Of a stretch of DNA of 5,378 nucleotides, positions 3,712 through 5,378 are shown one piece after another. The position numbers and the translations under genes are program-made. Under the pieces are notes generated by a model. It made no database searches. It was not told the origin of the DNA and saw nothing but the letters and a program-made list of their open reading frames with translations. Origin of the DNA: Acidobacteriota bacterium (GTDB lineage: Bacteria; Acidobacteriota; HRBIN11). The stretch lies in NCBI GenBank assembly GCA_030550225.1, contig JAUQPV010000202.1, positions 1 to 5,378 of the forward strand, read 5' to 3'. The number at the start of each line of letters is the position of its first letter. Position 1 is the first letter of the stretch.

Positions 3712-5378
3712 ATGGCCGGTAAGCGTCGGAGGAATGGAGGGACGACGATTGCGCCGCCTCGACCCAAGAAGTCGCGGACGGCCTCGACCCGAAGGCCCCG
3801 TCCTGCCAGGGAGGACCTGGAAGCCATCCGGGCCGCTTACGAACGCTGGACGCAGACGACCCTCCGGGAGTCCCTGGAGCGTCAGCCCGAGCGCCAGGCC
3901 GAGTTCACGACCCTATCGAGCCAACCGGTCCAGCGGCTTTACACGCCCTTGGACGTGGCCGACGTCGATTATCTCCGGGACATCGGCTTCCCCGGGGAGT
4001 TCCCCTTTACGCGGGGGATCCATGCTACGATGTACCGGGGCCGCTTGTGGACCTTTCGGCTCTTCTCGGGCTTTGGGACGCCCGAGGATACGAACCGTCG
4101 CTATAAGTTCCTTATCTCCCAGGGCCAGACGGGCCTGAGCGTTGCCTTCGACCTGCCGACGCTCTACGGTCGGGACCCCGACCACCCCCTGAGCCTCGGC
4201 GAGGTCGGCAAGTGTGGCGTGTCGGTCGTCACCCTGCGGGACATGGAGATCCTCTTCGACGGCATCGACTTAGCGTCCATCACGACGTCGATGACGATCA
4301 ACTCGCCGGCGGCCGTCCTCATCTGCATGTATGCCGCCGTCGCCCTGAAGCGAGGCATCCCCCTCGAACAGGTCGGGGGGACGACCCAGAACGACATCCT
4401 CAAGGAATACATCGCCCAGAAGGAGTACATCTATCCGCCCCGACCCTCGATGCGGCTCGTCGTCGACTCCATCGCCTGGTGTGCCCGACATATGCCAAAG
4501 TGGAACCCCATCAGCATCAGCGGCTATCACATTCGAGAAGCCGGCTCGACGGCTGTCCAGGAGCTGGCCTTCACGTTGTATGACGGCATCGAGTACGTGC
4601 GGCACTGTATCGAGGCCGGCCTCGACGTCGACGAGTTCGCGCCCCGCTTGAGTTTTTTCTTCAACTGTCACAACGACTTCTTCGAGGAGATCGCCAAGTT
4701 CCGGACGGCCCGGCGGATCTGGGCCCACGTCATGCGGGACCGGTTCCATGCCAAGAACCCCCGGTCCTGGTGGCTCCGGTTCCATACCCAGACGGCTGGC
4801 TGCTCCTTAACATGGCAACAGCCGTACAACAACCTCATCCGGACGACCATCCAGGCCCTGGCGGCCGTCCTCGGCGGGACCCAGTCGCTTCACACGAATG
4901 CCTTCGACGAGGCCTATGCCCTGCCGACGGAGTTCTCGGCGATGATGGCCCTCCGGACCCAGCAGATCATCGCCTTCGAGAGCGGCGTTGCCAATACCGT
5001 CGACCCCCTCGGGGGGTCCTACTTCGTCGAGGCCCTGACGAAGAAGATGGAAGAGCAGGCTTACGAGTACTTCGACAAGCTGGACGCCATGGGCGGCATG
5101 ATCCTAGCCATCGAGCGGGGCTACCCCCAGCGGGAGATCGCCGAGGCGGCGTACCGGTACCAGCGCCAAATCGAGAGCAAGGAGAAGATCATCGTCGGCG
5201 TCAACGAATACGTCATCGAGGAGGACCGTCCCATCGAGATCCTGTACATCGACGAGAAGGTCGCCGAACAGCAGATCGCCCGCATGAATGAGGTCAAGCG
5301 CACGCGCGACAACCGAGCCGTCGTCGAGTCGCTCCAGGCCCTTCGTCGGGCCGCTCAGGGGACCGACAATCTGATGCC
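3712..5378 (+). CDS. Coenzyme B12-dependent acyl-CoA mutase large subunit, isobutyryl-CoA mutase-like (methylmalonyl-CoA mutase family), 3'-truncated
   Basis: 555 codons are visible, open at the right edge. The family catalyses radical carbon-skeleton rearrangement of acyl-CoA thioesters with adenosylcobalamin. After a basic leader (1-33), the substrate-binding TIM-barrel runs from about residue 70: TMYRGRLWTFRLFSGFG (106-122), GQTGLSVAFDLPT (138-150), the TTQNDILKEYIAQ segment (224-236), SISGYHIREAG (268-278, catalytic-type His273), and FHTQTAGCSLT (357-367). By recalled P. shermanii numbering, the Tyr89 and Arg207 positions are Phe118 and Gln236, as in isobutyryl-CoA mutase IcmA. n-Butyryl/isobutyryl-CoA interconversion is therefore more likely than succinyl/methylmalonyl-CoA. 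No B12-binding DxHxxG motif is visible, so the cobalamin subunit should be separate, as in IcmA/IcmB. About 35 residues are probably missing at the end. The start is set by GAGGGGG at 3700-3706. An in-frame TTG at 3652 lies in the promoter and lacks a ribosome site. Family certain, substrate inferred. Confidence 0.93.
   Translation, partial: MAGKRRRNGGTTIAPPRPKKSRTASTRRPRPAREDLEAIRAAYERWTQTTLRESLERQPERQAEFTTLSSQPVQRLYTPLDVADVDYLRDIGFPGEFPFTRGIHATMYRGRLWTFRLFSGFGTPEDTNRRYKFLISQGQTGLSVAFDLPTLYGRDPDHPLSLGEVGKCGVSVVTLRDMEILFDGIDLASITTSMTINSPAAVLICMYAAVALKRGIPLEQVGGTTQNDILKEYIAQKEYIYPPRPSMRLVVDSIAWCARHMPKWNPISISGYHIREAGSTAVQELAFTLYDGIEYVRHCIEAGLDVDEFAPRLSFFFNCHNDFFEEIAKFRTARRIWAHVMRDRFHAKNPRSWWLRFHTQTAGCSLTWQQPYNNLIRTTIQALAAVLGGTQSLHTNAFDEAYALPTEFSAMMALRTQQIIAFESGVANTVDPLGGSYFVEALTKKMEEQAYEYFDKLDAMGGMILAIERGYPQREIAEAAYRYQRQIESKEKIIVGVNEYVIEEDRPIEILYIDEKVAEQQIARMNEVKRTRDNRAVVESLQALRRAAQGTDNLM

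Noticed and set aside
4270..4785. 171-codon open frame on the - strand inside the mutase gene
   Set aside because: It lies wholly within conserved mutase coding sequence and has composition typical of a shadow frame, with no recognisable domain.
5002..5018. GACCCC / GGGGTC inverted repeat
   Set aside because: It encodes the conserved VDPLGGSY stretch of the mutase, so the symmetry follows from Asp-Pro and Gly-Gly codons.
1..5378. CRISPR array, tRNA, rRNA, transposase, toxin-antitoxin or defence genes
   Set aside because: Nothing matching any of these was seen on either strand. The window reads as ordinary metabolic genes with short spacers.

Overview
The window is G+C-rich bacterial DNA, roughly two-thirds G+C by eye. 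It carries five protein-coding genes, all on the + strand, and both end genes are cut by the window edge. Bacterial signs are Shine-Dalgarno sites before three genes and a convincing -35/-10 promoter with a 17-base spacer. Codon choice strongly favours C or G in third positions, which also produces long spurious antisense frames. The exact lineage cannot be read from the sequence. The style fits an uncultured, possibly thermophilic, high-GC bacterium, but that is only an impression.

Layout. Positions 2-1042 hold the C-terminal four-fifths of a class III PLP aminotransferase (4-aminobutyrate / acetylornithine / ornithine type). Positions 1043-1280 are a 238-base spacer with a 15-bp hairpin, short palindromic and tandem words, and a weak promoter candidate. 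Positions 1281-2276 encode an extended short-chain dehydrogenase/reductase of the HpnA / dihydroflavonol-reductase type. Positions 2326-2742 encode a small secreted or membrane-anchored protein with a carboxypeptidase-regulatory-like (transthyretin-fold) domain. Positions 2804-3586 encode ComB, 2-phosphosulfolactate phosphatase. Positions 3587-3711 hold terminator-like hairpins followed by a good promoter. From 3712 to the edge runs the large subunit of a coenzyme-B12-dependent acyl-CoA mutase. No gene-free stretch exceeds 300 bases.

How the genes relate. No single pathway unites the five genes, and no undescribed multi-gene system is evident. The SDR, the small exported protein and comB lie close together and could share transcripts. 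The mutase appears to have its own promoter. The most informative point is in the mutase. It aligns without gaps to methylmalonyl-CoA mutase around the active site, but has Phe and Gln where that enzyme has Tyr and Arg for binding the substrate carboxylate. This is the isobutyryl-CoA mutase pattern, so a routine 'methylmalonyl-CoA mutase' label would probably be wrong on substrate.
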